DNA of 26,915 nucleotides from Erysipelotrichaceae bacterium (GCA_003520745.1 DOUE01000005.1:2570-29484), one strand, 5' to 3'; positions 14,686 to 22,024 are shown, numbered from the stretch's first letter. A program made the numbers and translations. The notes: generated by a model not told the origin, from the letters alone.

Positions 14686-15297
14686 ATGACAAATGAACCG
14701 ATCAATAAACGAAAACAACACATCCTCGACGCGGCGTTGAATGTTTTCGCAGTCAAGGGTTTCGATGATGCAAGCATGCGTGAAATCGCAATGGCGGCGG
14801 GGTTGACGACCGGTGCGATCTATCACCACTATAAAAACAAGGACGATCTGTTTTACGACGCGGTCAAGGAAGCCGCGTATTTCGTCCAAAAATTATCGGA
14901 GCGGGATGAAAAGAGCCAGCTGAAGTCCAACCGCGAAATGCTGGAGGAAATCAGCAAGAAGGTTCAGGAAAGGATGTCGAAAGAAGTCGAACAACGCCTA
15001 CTGATCCTACTTGCCGCCTATGCCATTTCCAAAGGCGGAAAAATCAAAGAGAAGTATAAGTTGGATTATGAAGAAATCATCACTAAGGTCGCCGACATGT
15101 ATTTCTTTGCGTTCGGTGTCCAGAACGCGGATTATCAGAAAAGCTTGGCGGCGATTCTTGTCGCCGCTTTGGATGGTTTGGCGATCCAATATTCCTTGGG
15201 CGTTCTCAAATTCAACGATCAACAGTTCAGAGATACCTTCATCACTTTCTTTGCGGAAAGCATCCCGATGTTCATCCGCAACCATGGCAAACCATAA
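14686..15297 (+). CDS. TetR-family transcriptional regulator
   Basis: A 203-residue regulator of typical TetR length. The N-terminal helix-turn-helix is clear (about 29-56: ASMREIAMAAGLTTGAIYHHYKNKDDLF), preceded by the family's helix ILDAALNVFAVKGF. The C-terminal ligand domain is helical and not assignable to a ligand. The ATG has a GAGGTAA ribosome binding site. It is divergent from the hypB operon, whose promoter holds a perfect 20-base palindrome, so it is the likely repressor of nickel/hydrogenase maturation. It could also act on the MATE exporter downstream. A terminator overlapping its stop codon makes it a single-gene unit. Confidence 0.92.
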   Translation: MTNEPINKRKQHILDAALNVFAVKGFDDASMREIAMAAGLTTGAIYHHYKNKDDLFYDAVKEAAYFVQKLSERDEKSQLKSNREMLEEISKKVQERMSKEVEQRLLILLAAYAISKGGKIKEKYKLDYEEIITKVADMYFFAFGVQNADYQKSLAAILVAALDGLAIQYSLGVLKFNDQQFRDTFITFFAESIPMFIRNHGKP

Positions 15298-15315
15298 ACG
15301 ACCCGGGTCGTTTTT
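15296..15315 (+). terminator. Terminator of the tetR gene
   Basis: A compact stem AAACGAC/GTCGTTT (15296-15302 with 15307-15313, CCGG loop) ends in a five-T run and begins within the tetR stop codon. Confidence 0.75.
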
Positions 15316-15492
15316 GTTTGCTTATCGATGATTTCAACCTTTTCATCCATGAATTCTTTCATTGAAACGACCAATCCTTCCGATTTCACGAAACTCCATG
15401 CCAATCCTTCGTTTGCATCTTCTTTTTTTGCCTCAATCGAATTATGCTAAACGATGAAGTAGAAATCGCTACTTAAGATGAAAGGTTCCCCA

Positions 15493-16818
15493 ATGTTCTC
15501 AAATCACGCTTTACGAAAATTGGTCCTTCCCCTCTTCTTGGACCAAATCCTGTTATTCACGGTGACGATCACCGCGACCATGCTGCTTTCCTATGCCGGC
15601 GAAGCCGCGTTTTCAGGCGTTTCGTTGGTCGACATGATCAACATGCTGATGGTGACGATGCTGGCGTCGTTGGCGACGGGAGGCGCCGTCGTCGTTTCCC
15701 AATATGTCGGGATGAAAGACCAAAAGAACACTTTGGTCGCCGCCAGTCAGTTGATCACCGCCACCGCAGCGATTTCGGTCGTCGTGACCTTGATCGTCGT
15801 GTTGTTCTATGCCCCGATCCTTCGCCTGTTGTTTGGTAACGTGGATGCTTCCGTCATGGCGTCCGCAACTTTATACTTCATCGTTTCCAGCTTGTCGTAT
15901 CCTTTCTTAGCCCTCTATAATTCGGGGGCGGCGTTATTCCGTTGTATGGGCAACTCCAAGGTCCCGATGACGGTTTCCCTCTTGATGAACGTGTTGAACG
16001 TGGCCGGGAACGCCATCGCAATCTTCACCCTCCACACCGGCGTCGCCGGGGTCGCCGTCGCGACCCTGCTGTCCCGCTTTCTCGGGGGATGCGTGATGCT
16101 TTATCTCTCGGCGAATCAAGAAAACACGATCCACATCAAGTTATCCGAGATTCTCAGTTGGAATCCGCCCATGATCAAACGGATCCTGAAGATCGCCGTT
16201 CCCAACGGCATCGAGAACGGATCCACGCAATTGGGCCGTGTCCTGCTTGTCAGTATCATCGCCCTTTTCGGTACGACCCAGATCAGTGCCAACGGGGTCA
16301 CCAACAGCCTTGGGTCGATCGCCTTGAGTTTCGCGATGGCGATGAACCTGGCGATCGTCCCGGTCGTCGGTCAATGCGTCGGGGCTGGGAATTTCGAGGA
16401 AGCCAAGAAATACATCGAGAAACTCATGAAAATCACCTATGTCATAACACTGGTCATCAGTTTGGCTCAAATCATCGCCTTGCCGTGGTTATTGAACCTC
16501 TATTCCCTTTCCGACGAAGCCCGCAAGATCGCCACGACCTTGATCCTCATCCACAACCTCTCCGCCATCTTCTTCTGGCCGACCGCGTTCACCTTACCCA
16601 ACGCACTGCGCGCCGCGGGAGATGCGAAGTTCACGATGTACAGTTCCATCGGAGGCATGTTCATCATCCGCATCTTCTTCGCCTACATCTTGGGGGTCGT
16701 CTTCAACCTCGGCGTCGTCGGTGTCTGGTCGGCGATGTGCATCGACTGGGTCTTCCGTTCAGCCGCCTACATCTGGCGCTATCAAAGCGAAAAGTGGACG
16801 AAGTTCAACGTGATCTAG
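15493..16818 (+). CDS. MATE-family multidrug/toxin exporter
   Basis: A 441-residue inner-membrane antiporter from the ATG at 15493, which has AAAGG at 7 bases; an in-frame ATG at 15478 has no ribosome binding site and adds only MKGSP. It has the usual dozen hydrophobic helices and the two-lobe MATE layout, with a family-like first helix (LVLPLFLDQILLFTVTITATMLL), GGAVVVSQYVG, AALFRCMGNSKVPM in lobe 1, and ANGVTNSLGSIALSFAMAM, VGQCVGAGNFEEAKKY and NALRAAGDAKFTM in lobe 2. It would export drugs or metabolites using Na+ or H+. The 195 bases after the tetR stop contain a short inverted repeat (AAGTAG/CTACTT, 15457-15474) but no clear promoter. No terminator is seen behind it. Confidence 0.9.
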   Translation: MFSNHALRKLVLPLFLDQILLFTVTITATMLLSYAGEAAFSGVSLVDMINMLMVTMLASLATGGAVVVSQYVGMKDQKNTLVAASQLITATAAISVVVTLIVVLFYAPILRLLFGNVDASVMASATLYFIVSSLSYPFLALYNSGAALFRCMGNSKVPMTVSLLMNVLNVAGNAIAIFTLHTGVAGVAVATLLSRFLGGCVMLYLSANQENTIHIKLSEILSWNPPMIKRILKIAVPNGIENGSTQLGRVLLVSIIALFGTTQISANGVTNSLGSIALSFAMAMNLAIVPVVGQCVGAGNFEEAKKYIEKLMKITYVITLVISLAQIIALPWLLNLYSLSDEARKIATTLILIHNLSAIFFWPTAFTLPNALRAAGDAKFTMYSSIGGMFIIRIFFAYILGVVFNLGVVGVWSAMCIDWVFRSAAYIWRYQSEKWTKFNVI

Positions 16819-16862
16819 CCTACGAAATCATGAAAATAACCTAGAATTTCGGATTCTTCCTC

Positions 16863-16893
16863 TTGACTTGGAGTTAACTCCAGGGTATACAAT
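16863..16893 (+). promoter_or_regulatory. MerR-type promoter of the aldo/keto reductase gene
   Basis: TTGACT (16863-16868) and TACAAT (16888-16893) are separated by 19 bases, the over-long spacing typical of MerR-activated promoters. A perfect 14-base palindrome TGGAGTTAACTCCA (16869-16882) fills the spacer. A 17-base reading with TATACA (16886-16891) is also possible. No merR gene is in the window, so the regulator would act in trans. Confidence 0.7.
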
Positions 16894-16916
16894 GCACCTA
16901 TCAAGGAGGAATACAT

Positions 16917-17915
16917 ATGGAATATATAAAACTAGGGAATACCGGACTCGATGTTTCCCGTATTTGTTTGGGGTGCATGAGTTTCGGCGACATCGCTTCG
17001 GGATTCAACCAATGGGCGATTAGCGACGACCAAAGCGAAGCGATCATCAAACGTGCATTGGATTTGGGGGTGAACTTCTTCGACACCGCCAACGTCTACT
17101 CCGCCGGGACAAGCGAAGAAGTGCTGGGTCGTGCCCTCAAGAAATATGCCGACCGGGACAAAGTGGTCATCGCAACGAAAGTCTATTTCAAGATGCATGA
17201 GGGTCCCAACGGAAGCGGGCTGTCCCGCAAAGCGATTTTCAGCGAAGTGGAGAAGAGTCTGAAGCGTCTGCAAACCGACTACATCGACCTCTACATCATC
17301 CATCGGTGGGACTACAACACGCCGATCGAAGAAACGATGGAAGCGCTGCATGACTTGGTGAAAACCGGGAAAGTCCGATACATCGGCGCGTCGGCCATGT
17401 ATGCCTGGCAGTTCCAGAAGGCGCAATATGTCGCGGAAAAGAACGGATGGACGAAATTCGTCAGCATGCAGAACCACTACAATCTGATCTACCGTGAAGA
17501 TGAGCGGGAAATGATCCCCTTCTGCGTCGAAAACAAAATCGCACTGACGCCGTACAGCCCCTTGGCTTCCGGCCGTTTGGCGAAGAACCCCGATGAAACG
17601 TCATTGCGGCTTGAAGTCGATAAAGTCGCGGTCAGCAAGTATGGCGCATCCAGCGACATCGATCGCCCGATCATCGACCGCGTCGGGGAACTCGCGAAAA
17701 AGTACGGCGTCCCTCGCGCACACGTTTCGATGGCATGGCTATGGAGCCGACCGGGGGTCGCATCCCCCATCGTCGGAGCGACGAAACTTCAGCACCTCGA
17801 AGACGCCGTCGAAGCGTTGAACGTGAAACTGACCTTGGAAGACTGTTTGTATCTTGAAGAACCGTATACTCCGCATCCGCTGGTTGGGTTGATCCCGTTC
17901 AAATTCAACCGATAA
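16917..17915 (+). CDS. Aldo/keto reductase
   Basis: A cytosolic NAD(P)H-dependent carbonyl reductase of 332 residues, the normal family length. The catalytic tetrad is visible: Asp56 and Tyr61 (FFDTANVYSAG), Lys88 (IATKV) and His129 (IIHRWD). The C-terminal cofactor-phosphate region contains SPIVGATKLQHLEDAVEAL. It resembles the YhdN/AKR11-like general stress reductases. An AGGAGG ribosome binding site precedes the ATG. Its own MerR-type promoter suggests induction by aldehydes or other electrophiles, consistent with a detoxification role (inference). It is a single-gene unit ended by a hairpin. Confidence 0.93.
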   Translation: MEYIKLGNTGLDVSRICLGCMSFGDIASGFNQWAISDDQSEAIIKRALDLGVNFFDTANVYSAGTSEEVLGRALKKYADRDKVVIATKVYFKMHEGPNGSGLSRKAIFSEVEKSLKRLQTDYIDLYIIHRWDYNTPIEETMEALHDLVKTGKVRYIGASAMYAWQFQKAQYVAEKNGWTKFVSMQNHYNLIYREDEREMIPFCVENKIALTPYSPLASGRLAKNPDETSLRLEVDKVAVSKYGASSDIDRPIIDRVGELAKKYGVPRAHVSMAWLWSRPGVASPIVGATKLQHLEDAVEALNVKLTLEDCLYLEEPYTPHPLVGLIPFKFNR

Positions 17916-17929
17916 TCGATCTTCCATAG

Positions 17930-17960
17930 AAACGTTTCCCTGAATTCGGGGAAACGTTTT
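17930..17960 (+). terminator. Terminator of the aldo/keto reductase gene
   Basis: An 11-bp perfect stem AAACGTTTCCC/GGGAAACGTTT (17930-17940 with 17949-17959, 8-base loop) ends in four Ts. Confidence 0.75.
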
Positions 17961-18021
17961 GCATGTCATTAGGGTAACGCCGTTGATTTCAAGGTACGGA
18001 CACAATGAAGGGATGACAATA

Positions 18022-18030
18022 TGCTATAGT
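18022..18030 (+). promoter_or_regulatory. Extended -10 promoter of the YkvA-like gene
   Basis: TGCTATAGT (18022-18030) lies 34 bases before the ATG, with no clear -35. Between it and the gene, a small stem AGTCG-AGG-CGACT (18047-18059) has its GAGG ribosome binding site in the loop region, which may limit initiation. Confidence 0.45.
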
Positions 18031-18064
18031 AGAGAAGAATACAGAAAGTCGAGGCGACTCTTCA

Positions 18065-18469
18065 ATGGACATCAACGAAGAACTCAAAGATCCGAAGTAT
18101 AGCGAAGCCTATTCCGAAACCAAGCTTTTCAATAAAATCGTGAAGTTCGCCAAAGCCGCCGGGACCAAGGCGATCTATCTTGCCTTGCTGTTGTTTTACA
18201 CGCTTCAGCAATCCACGACGCCGAAGTGGGCGAAATCCGTCATCATCGGGGCCTTGGGTTATTTCATCCTCCCCTTGGATTTCATCCCCGACTTTGTCCC
18301 GATCGCCGGGTTCTCGGATGATGTTACCGCATTGCTCTCCGCTTTCGTCGCAGTCGCCATGTATGTCAATCCTGAGACAAAAGCCAAGGCAAAAGCGCGG
18401 ATGCAGATTTGGTTTGGATCCTACGATGAAACGAAACTGGATGAGATCGACCGGAAAATCGAGGACTGA
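18065..18469 (+). CDS. YkvA-like DUF1232 membrane protein
   Basis: A 134-residue protein of unknown function. It has the hallmark DUF1232 segment: AKSVIIGALGYFILPLDFIPDFVPIAGFSDD (about 56-86, cited in part), with the conserved ILPxDxIPDFxPxxGxxDD core. It is followed by a second hydrophobic stretch (TALLSAFVAVAMYV) and a charged tail. An additional hydrophobic stretch is at 38-50. It is a single gene between the aldo/keto reductase and a tRNA, with its own extended -10 and a shared terminator behind it. The family is widespread in Firmicutes, with no settled biochemical role. Confidence 0.88.
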   Translation: MDINEELKDPKYSEAYSETKLFNKIVKFAKAAGTKAIYLALLLFYTLQQSTTPKWAKSVIIGALGYFILPLDFIPDFVPIAGFSDDVTALLSAFVAVAMYVNPETKAKAKARMQIWFGSYDETKLDEIDRKIED

Positions 18470-18508
18470 GTTATCCAGGGTCTTATAAGTTTAAAAGAGA
18501 CAAGTTAG

Positions 18509-18532
18509 AAAAAAACCCTTCCGGGTTTTTTT
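18509..18532. terminator. Bidirectional terminator between the YkvA-like gene and tRNA-Leu
   Basis: Seven As and CCC (18509-18518), a 4-base loop, then GGG and seven Ts (18523-18532) form a perfect stem with T-tracts in both directions. It ends the plus-strand gene and the minus-strand tRNA. Confidence 0.88.
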
Positions 18533-18542
18533 ACGTTAGGTT

Positions 18543-18625
18543 TGGTGCGCGTGACAGGACTTGAACCTGCATGGTTGCCCGCTAGATCCTAAGTCTAGTG
18601 CGTCTGCCAGTTTCGCCACACGCGC
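18543..18625 (-). tRNA. tRNA-Leu (anticodon UAG)
   Basis: 83 bases including an encoded CCA. The acceptor GCGCGTG (18625-18619) pairs with CACGCGC (18553-18547), then discriminator A and CCA (18545-18543). The anticodon arm is CTAGA-CTTAGGA-TCTAG, giving anticodon TAG, which reads CUN leucine codons. The T-loop is GTTCAAG, and the long variable arm is typical of leucine tRNAs. It has its own promoter and terminator. Confidence 0.97.
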
Positions 18626-18639
18626 GTGAAAGCATTCCT

Positions 18640-18668
18640 ATAATATCATGGAAAAGCATCGTAATCAA
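18640..18668 (-). promoter_or_regulatory. Promoter of tRNA-Leu
   Basis: On the minus strand TTGATT (18668-18663), a 17-base spacer and TATTAT (18645-18640) with an upstream TG. Transcription would begin a few bases before the tRNA 5' end. Confidence 0.75.
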
Positions 18669-18706
18669 GAAAACGTGCGATGAATTCCACGGGAAAATAA
18701 GCATCG

Positions 18707-18735
18707 TTGTCATCCCGGCATTACGGCACTATAAT
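18707..18735 (+). promoter_or_regulatory. Promoter of the DUF4395-like gene
   Basis: TTGTCA (18707-18712), a 17-base spacer and TATAAT (18730-18735). The leader to the ATG is about 75 bases. Confidence 0.75.
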
Positions 18736-18748
18736 GAAATCGTAATGC
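18718..18748. promoter_or_regulatory. Palindromic operator spanning the DUF4395-like promoter -10 box
   Basis: A perfect inverted repeat of GCATTACG (18718-18725) and CGTAATGC (18741-18748) with 15 bases between the arms brackets the TATAAT. The position suits a repressor. The cognate regulator is not obvious in the window. Confidence 0.55.
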
Positions 18749-18816
18749 ATGATCCTTGTAGATTTAATGGCTTATCGTAACCAGACACTCTCTTGAAGAT
18801 CAATGGAGGATAACGT

Positions 18817-19248
18817 ATGAAACCGAATCATCCGGTAAAAGTATCCCTAAACGCCTTCAATTTCTACCGTTACACCGTTGCGATATTGTTTTGGCTCGCC
18901 TATTTTCTCAAGGTCGAGGAATTCTTGCTTGTCAATTTCGTCGTGATGTTTTTGTCCGCCTTGTTTACGATCCGATCTTCTCCGCTTGTCACTCTCTGGG
19001 CGCAGACGTTCGATCGGATCCTTCCCTCGAAGGTCATCGAAGTCGATGAACCGGGAACCCGGTTCGCACATGCCCTTGGCGCCTTCTTGAGTCTGATCGC
19101 CTACCTCATCCACACGATTAGTCCCTACGATTCGACTTGGATCTTCGTCTTCTTTCTCGCGGTGTTCAAAACGTTTTCCGCGTTTGGATATTGCGGAGGC
19201 TTGAAAATCTACAACCTCGTCCGTGGGTCGAAGGCCGGAAATCGCTGA
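18817..19248 (+). CDS. Small membrane protein, DUF4395-like
   Basis: A 143-residue protein with about four hydrophobic segments (18-31, 36-52, 83-101, 107-122). The middle contains DEPGTRFAHALGAFLSLIA and the end FGYCGGLKIYNLV. That arrangement (a DxPxRFA motif before helix 3 and a Cys-Gly segment ending in IY) resembles DUF4395. Most relatives have a C-x-x-C-like pair at that place, whereas only Cys196-equivalent YCGG is seen here. A GGAGGATAA ribosome binding site precedes the ATG. It is a single-gene unit with a strong promoter overlaid by a palindrome, so it is probably tightly regulated. The function is unknown; some DUF4395 relatives are fused to or sit beside thiosulfate/redox proteins. 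Confidence 0.65.
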   Translation: MKPNHPVKVSLNAFNFYRYTVAILFWLAYFLKVEEFLLVNFVVMFLSALFTIRSSPLVTLWAQTFDRILPSKVIEVDEPGTRFAHALGAFLSLIAYLIHTISPYDSTWIFVFFLAVFKTFSAFGYCGGLKIYNLVRGSKAGNR

Positions 19249-19265
19249 CATTACCATTCATTCGG

Positions 19266-19289
19266 GAAAAGAAAAAGAGCCGAAGCTCT
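19266..19289 (-). terminator. Terminator of the flavodoxin/TrxR-like/HAD unit
   Basis: On the minus strand a UUCG-capped stem AGAGC-TTCG-GCTCT (19289-19276) is followed by TTTTCTTTT. It immediately follows the HAD gene stop. Confidence 0.85.
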
Positions 19290-20048
19290 CTATTTCTCTT
19301 GGTCCAACGCATGATGGATCGCATCCGCCACGCTGGGGAAAATCTTGCTTGCGATGCGTTTGACTTCATCGCTTCCATTGTCGACCGTATATCCACCAAA
19401 GCCTTCGATCATCAGGACATCGTTAAACGCATCTCCGATCACATGGATTTCAGGATCGATTTCCAAGTGGTCGACGATGAAGTCGATGCCTGTCTTTTTA
19501 CTTGTGCCGAAAGGTCCGATGTCGATGTTTTCATTGTTCGAGTAGCAACTTACCTGTCCGTAAAACATTTCATTCAGTTCACGGACGCATTTGTCCGCGT
19601 CCGACGGGTTCACGAAACTCGCGAACATGACGGCGACCCGTTGGTTTTGGATGATTTCATCCGCTGTGATTCCGGTCAAGGTCGGTTTGAAGTTCGGTTT
19701 GGGCTTGAAGCTGTTGCGACCCACCTTGAATCCATCGTTGGCGCCATAAAGATACAAATCATAGGTCATCAGATGCGACAGGATCGATGGGATGATCTCG
19801 TTGGGGATCATTTTGAGAAGCAGCGTTTCTTCATGCCGGTTCTGGATGGCGCCGCCGTTGTTTCCGACCACGAAATCGACCGGGAAATCGAATTTGGTGA
19901 TTTCATCGCGCATGCTTAAGAGCGACCTTCCGGTCGCCATTCCGAAGAGATGGCCTTGGGAGCGCAAGTCGTGGATGGCTTGGATGTCTTCCTGACTGAC
20001 GCCGTTTCGATTCAGGGTTCCGTCGTAATCACTGGCGAACAGGATCAT
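19290..20048 (-). CDS. Cof-type HAD-superfamily phosphatase
   Basis: A cytosolic phosphatase of 252 residues from the ATG at 20048. That start is chosen because it forms a 4-base ATGA overlap with the upstream gene, has GAGGGCGAAG before it, and puts the nucleophile motif at the N-terminus as in the family. Motif I DYDGT has Asp7 and Asp9, motif II is ATGRS, and motif IV IGDAFNDVLMI closes the magnesium site; a Cof/C2 cap lies between. Family members dephosphorylate sugar phosphates, nucleotides or flavin/PLP cofactors. Coupling to two flavoprotein genes makes a flavin-related phosphate (for example FMN) an attractive but unproven substrate. Confidence 0.88.
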   Translation of the reverse strand: MILFASDYDGTLNRNGVSQEDIQAIHDLRSQGHLFGMATGRSLLSMRDEITKFDFPVDFVVGNNGGAIQNRHEETLLLKMIPNEIIPSILSHLMTYDLYLYGANDGFKVGRNSFKPKPNFKPTLTGITADEIIQNQRVAVMFASFVNPSDADKCVRELNEMFYGQVSCYSNNENIDIGPFGTSKKTGIDFIVDHLEIDPEIHVIGDAFNDVLMIEGFGGYTVDNGSDEVKRIASKIFPSVADAIHHALDQEK

Positions 20049-20908
20049 TTCTTCGCCCTCGCATAGATGATGGCTTCCATGCCCGCCGTCATCCCGTCGC
20101 TGACCGCTTTGGCAATCTGCATCGTTCCGACGGTACAATCCCCCGCCGCGAAGAGTCCGGGGACGTTGGTGTGCCGTTTTTCATCCGTTACGATCTTGCT
20201 TCCATCGACCATCGCTCCGATCTTCAGTGCGAGGTCGCTGGAGGATGCGCTTCCCAGGGCGATGAACAAGCCGTCTACGGAAATCGTCGACCCATCCGCC
20301 AGACGCACGCCTTCGACGCCGTCCGTCCCCGTGATCTGCTCGATCTTCTGCGTATTCACGACGATTTCAGGCGGGAAAACGACTTCCGGCGGAAGTCCGT
20401 GGGTGAATAAGGTCAGTTTCCCGACCAAGGGAAGCAGTTCCTGCGCTTCATGTAAGGCATAGGCACCGTGTCCGATGACCCCCACATGCTTGTTGCGATA
20501 GAAGAACGCGTCGCACACGGCGCAATAGGAAACCCCTTTACCTTCAAGTTCCTTGACGCCCGGGATTTTCACGGTCGTCCGCGGGGAACCGGTGGCGATG
20601 ACGACCGCTTTGGCATGGTAGCGGGCATGGTCGGTATCGACGATGAAGTTCTCGTCAAGATCCATCGAGATCCCCGTCACTTGTCCGTCGATGATTTCGA
20701 TGCCGAGTTCCTTCGCCTGCGTCACGCCGGCTTCTAAAAGCGTTGGCCCGGAAATGGTGCCCACGCCGTAATAATTCGCGATTTTCTCCGTCTTCGCCAA
20801 GGCACCGCCGTCTTTCGCGATGATCAGCACGTTCAAATTCGCACGTTTAACGTAAAGGGCGGCCTGGATTCCCGCCGGGCCTTTACCGAATACAATCACA
20901 TCGAACAT
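20045..20908 (-). CDS. Thioredoxin-reductase-like flavoprotein with atypical NAD(P)H region
   Basis: A 287-residue two-domain FAD enzyme of the thioredoxin reductase fold. FAD motif GKGPAG is at 8-13, the redox pair Cys129-Ala-Val-Cys132 (YCAVCDA), and FAAGDC at 253-258. The second nucleotide-binding site lacks the usual GGGxSAxEEA and HRRxxxR NADPH motifs: it reads IGHGAYALHEA (145-155) and then LFTHGLPPE. This is what is seen in pyridine-nucleotide-independent relatives such as ferredoxin-linked flavin thioredoxin reductases. It lies 9 bases after a flavodoxin gene and overlaps the HAD gene. It may take electrons from flavodoxin/ferredoxin rather than NADPH (inference). No thioredoxin gene is adjacent. 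Confidence 0.85.
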   Translation of the reverse strand: MFDVIVFGKGPAGIQAALYVKRANLNVLIIAKDGGALAKTEKIANYYGVGTISGPTLLEAGVTQAKELGIEIIDGQVTGISMDLDENFIVDTDHARYHAKAVVIATGSPRTTVKIPGVKELEGKGVSYCAVCDAFFYRNKHVGVIGHGAYALHEAQELLPLVGKLTLFTHGLPPEVVFPPEIVVNTQKIEQITGTDGVEGVRLADGSTISVDGLFIALGSASSSDLALKIGAMVDGSKIVTDEKRHTNVPGLFAAGDCTVGTMQIAKAVSDGMTAGMEAIIYARAKK

Positions 20909-20917
20909 GATACCCTC

Positions 20918-21331
20918 CTAGTCTGCGAACGATTCAAACTCCGAGAACGTAAACATCAGTTCTTTCTCCAAGCGGATCTTCGCGCTTTCATATGTGTTCG
21001 TTTGGTCTCCATGACATAAAACCAGTTTGACGTCGGAGTAGTGGCTCCGGTTCTCAAACAAGAAACTGCGCACGGCCGCCGCTACCTTACCGGCATGGAT
21101 CGGCGATACGACGACCAGTCGGTCGAATGAACGCAGATCGGCGTCGATCTTGCGTAATTTGACGCGTCTTCCCAAGGAAGCCTGGTATCCGCAGATCGGA
21201 TAGGCTTTCCATCCCGTCCACTTATGGACCGGTTGGATCTCGATCAATTCGGCTCCTGTTTTTTCTGCGAACGACTTGGCGATTTTGGCACAATGTCCCC
21301 CGATGGAATAGTAAAGTACAGCATCTTTCAT
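20918..21331 (-). CDS. Flavodoxin-like protein
   Basis: A 137-residue FMN-binding electron carrier from the ATG at 21331, chosen for GAGG at 8 bases; an upstream in-frame GTG overlaps that ribosome binding site. The N-terminal strand and phosphate loop read AVLYYSIGGHCAKIAKSFAE, a variant of the usual (S/T)xTGNT loop. The flavin-shielding region is VVSPIHAGKVAAAVRSFL (about 68-85), the pattern of the flavodoxin_4-like group, whose members include some quinone reductases. It is the first gene of a tight three-gene unit with the thioredoxin-reductase-like flavoprotein and HAD phosphatase, so it is a plausible redox partner of the former. Confidence 0.85.
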   Translation of the reverse strand: MKDAVLYYSIGGHCAKIAKSFAEKTGAELIEIQPVHKWTGWKAYPICGYQASLGRRVKLRKIDADLRSFDRLVVVSPIHAGKVAAAVRSFLFENRSHYSDVKLVLCHGDQTNTYESAKIRLEKELMFTFSEFESFAD

Positions 21332-21359
21332 GGCAGTCACCTCGCCTTATTTTACACCA

Positions 21360-21390
21360 AAACAAAAACAGATGGAAGAACCATCTGTTT
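21360..21390 (-). terminator. Terminator of the liv operon
   Basis: A 10-bp perfect stem AAACAGATGG/CCATCTGTTT (21366-21375 with 21381-21390, 5-base loop) overlaps the CBS-ACT stop codon. On the minus strand it runs into TTTTTGTTTTGG. Confidence 0.9.
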
Positions 21391-22021
21391 AGGATACGGA
21401 AATAACGATGAAACCCTTCGCTTCCAACAGTGAACGGACTTTCGCCTTGTCGGTCTCTTCGACGCGCATGACGAATTCGTTGGCACGGTTGCGATAGGCG
21501 GCGATGTGCGAAATCGATATGTCGTTGTCGGTGAAGACGCTCGACAGTTCGGTGATCACACCGACTTTGTCTTCAGGGACGTCGACGACGATCCGTGTCC
21601 CTTTTTGGTGATAGCCGAACAAGTCGACGAACGCTTTTAAGATATTGCTGGTCGTGATGATCCCCAAGAGGGTATTATCCTCACCGACGACCGGCAGACA
21701 GCCGATGTCTTTTTTCTCCATCGTATCCGCGGCTTCTTCGATCACCGCATCGGCGGAAATCGTCACGACCTTACGGATCATGATGTCTTTGACTTTCGTC
21801 TTGGACAAGAGATAGTTCATCTCGTGGATACTGAAGGTCGACATGTTCGAAGGGGAATTCTCCTGGACGACGCCTTGCGTCACCAGGCCGACCAATTTCC
21901 CTTTCTCCACGACGGGGAGACGATGGATCTTGTGCTCATGCATCAGATCCAAGACTTCGGAAATGGTTTGATCCGGTGTGACGCAGATCGGATTCACGGT
22001 CATCTTGTTTTTTACATACAT
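21389..22021 (-). CDS. CBS-pair plus ACT domain protein (AcuB-like)
   Basis: A 210-residue cytosolic sensor. CBS domain 1 spans about 7-60 (MTVNPICVTPDQTISEVLDL..., HRLPVVEKGKLVGLVT), CBS domain 2 about 76-130 (VKDIMIRKVVTISADAVIEE..., IGCLPVVGEDNTLLGIIT), and a C-terminal ACT domain about 142-210 (RIVVDVPEDKVGVITELSSVFTDNDISI). CBS pairs bind adenine nucleotides and ACT domains bind amino acids. It is the last gene of the branched-chain amino acid importer operon, 3 bases after livF, so it may read amino-acid and energy status for the importer or its pathway (inference). The resemblance to AcuB is architectural; no acetoin genes are present. Confidence 0.88.
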   Translation of the reverse strand: MYVKNKMTVNPICVTPDQTISEVLDLMHEHKIHRLPVVEKGKLVGLVTQGVVQENSPSNMSTFSIHEMNYLLSKTKVKDIMIRKVVTISADAVIEEAADTMEKKDIGCLPVVGEDNTLLGIITTSNILKAFVDLFGYHQKGTRIVVDVPEDKVGVITELSSVFTDNDISISHIAAYRNRANEFVMRVEETDKAKVRSLLEAKGFIVISVS

Positions 22022-22024
22022 GGT

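Noticed and set aside
15219..15404. Small minus-strand open frame (61 codons) across the tetR 3' end
   Set aside because: Overlaps tetR and its terminator, has no convincing ribosome binding site and no homology I can recognise.
15942..16844. Alternative frame of 300 codons inside the MATE gene
   Set aside because: Very rich in Arg/His/Pro/Asp, typical of a shifted frame. The MATE frame is clearly membrane-protein coding.
19137..19919. Plus-strand open frame of 260 codons over the HAD gene
   Set aside because: Starts inside the DUF4395-like gene, runs through two terminator-like signals and has no family resemblance. The HAD motifs on the minus strand are decisive.
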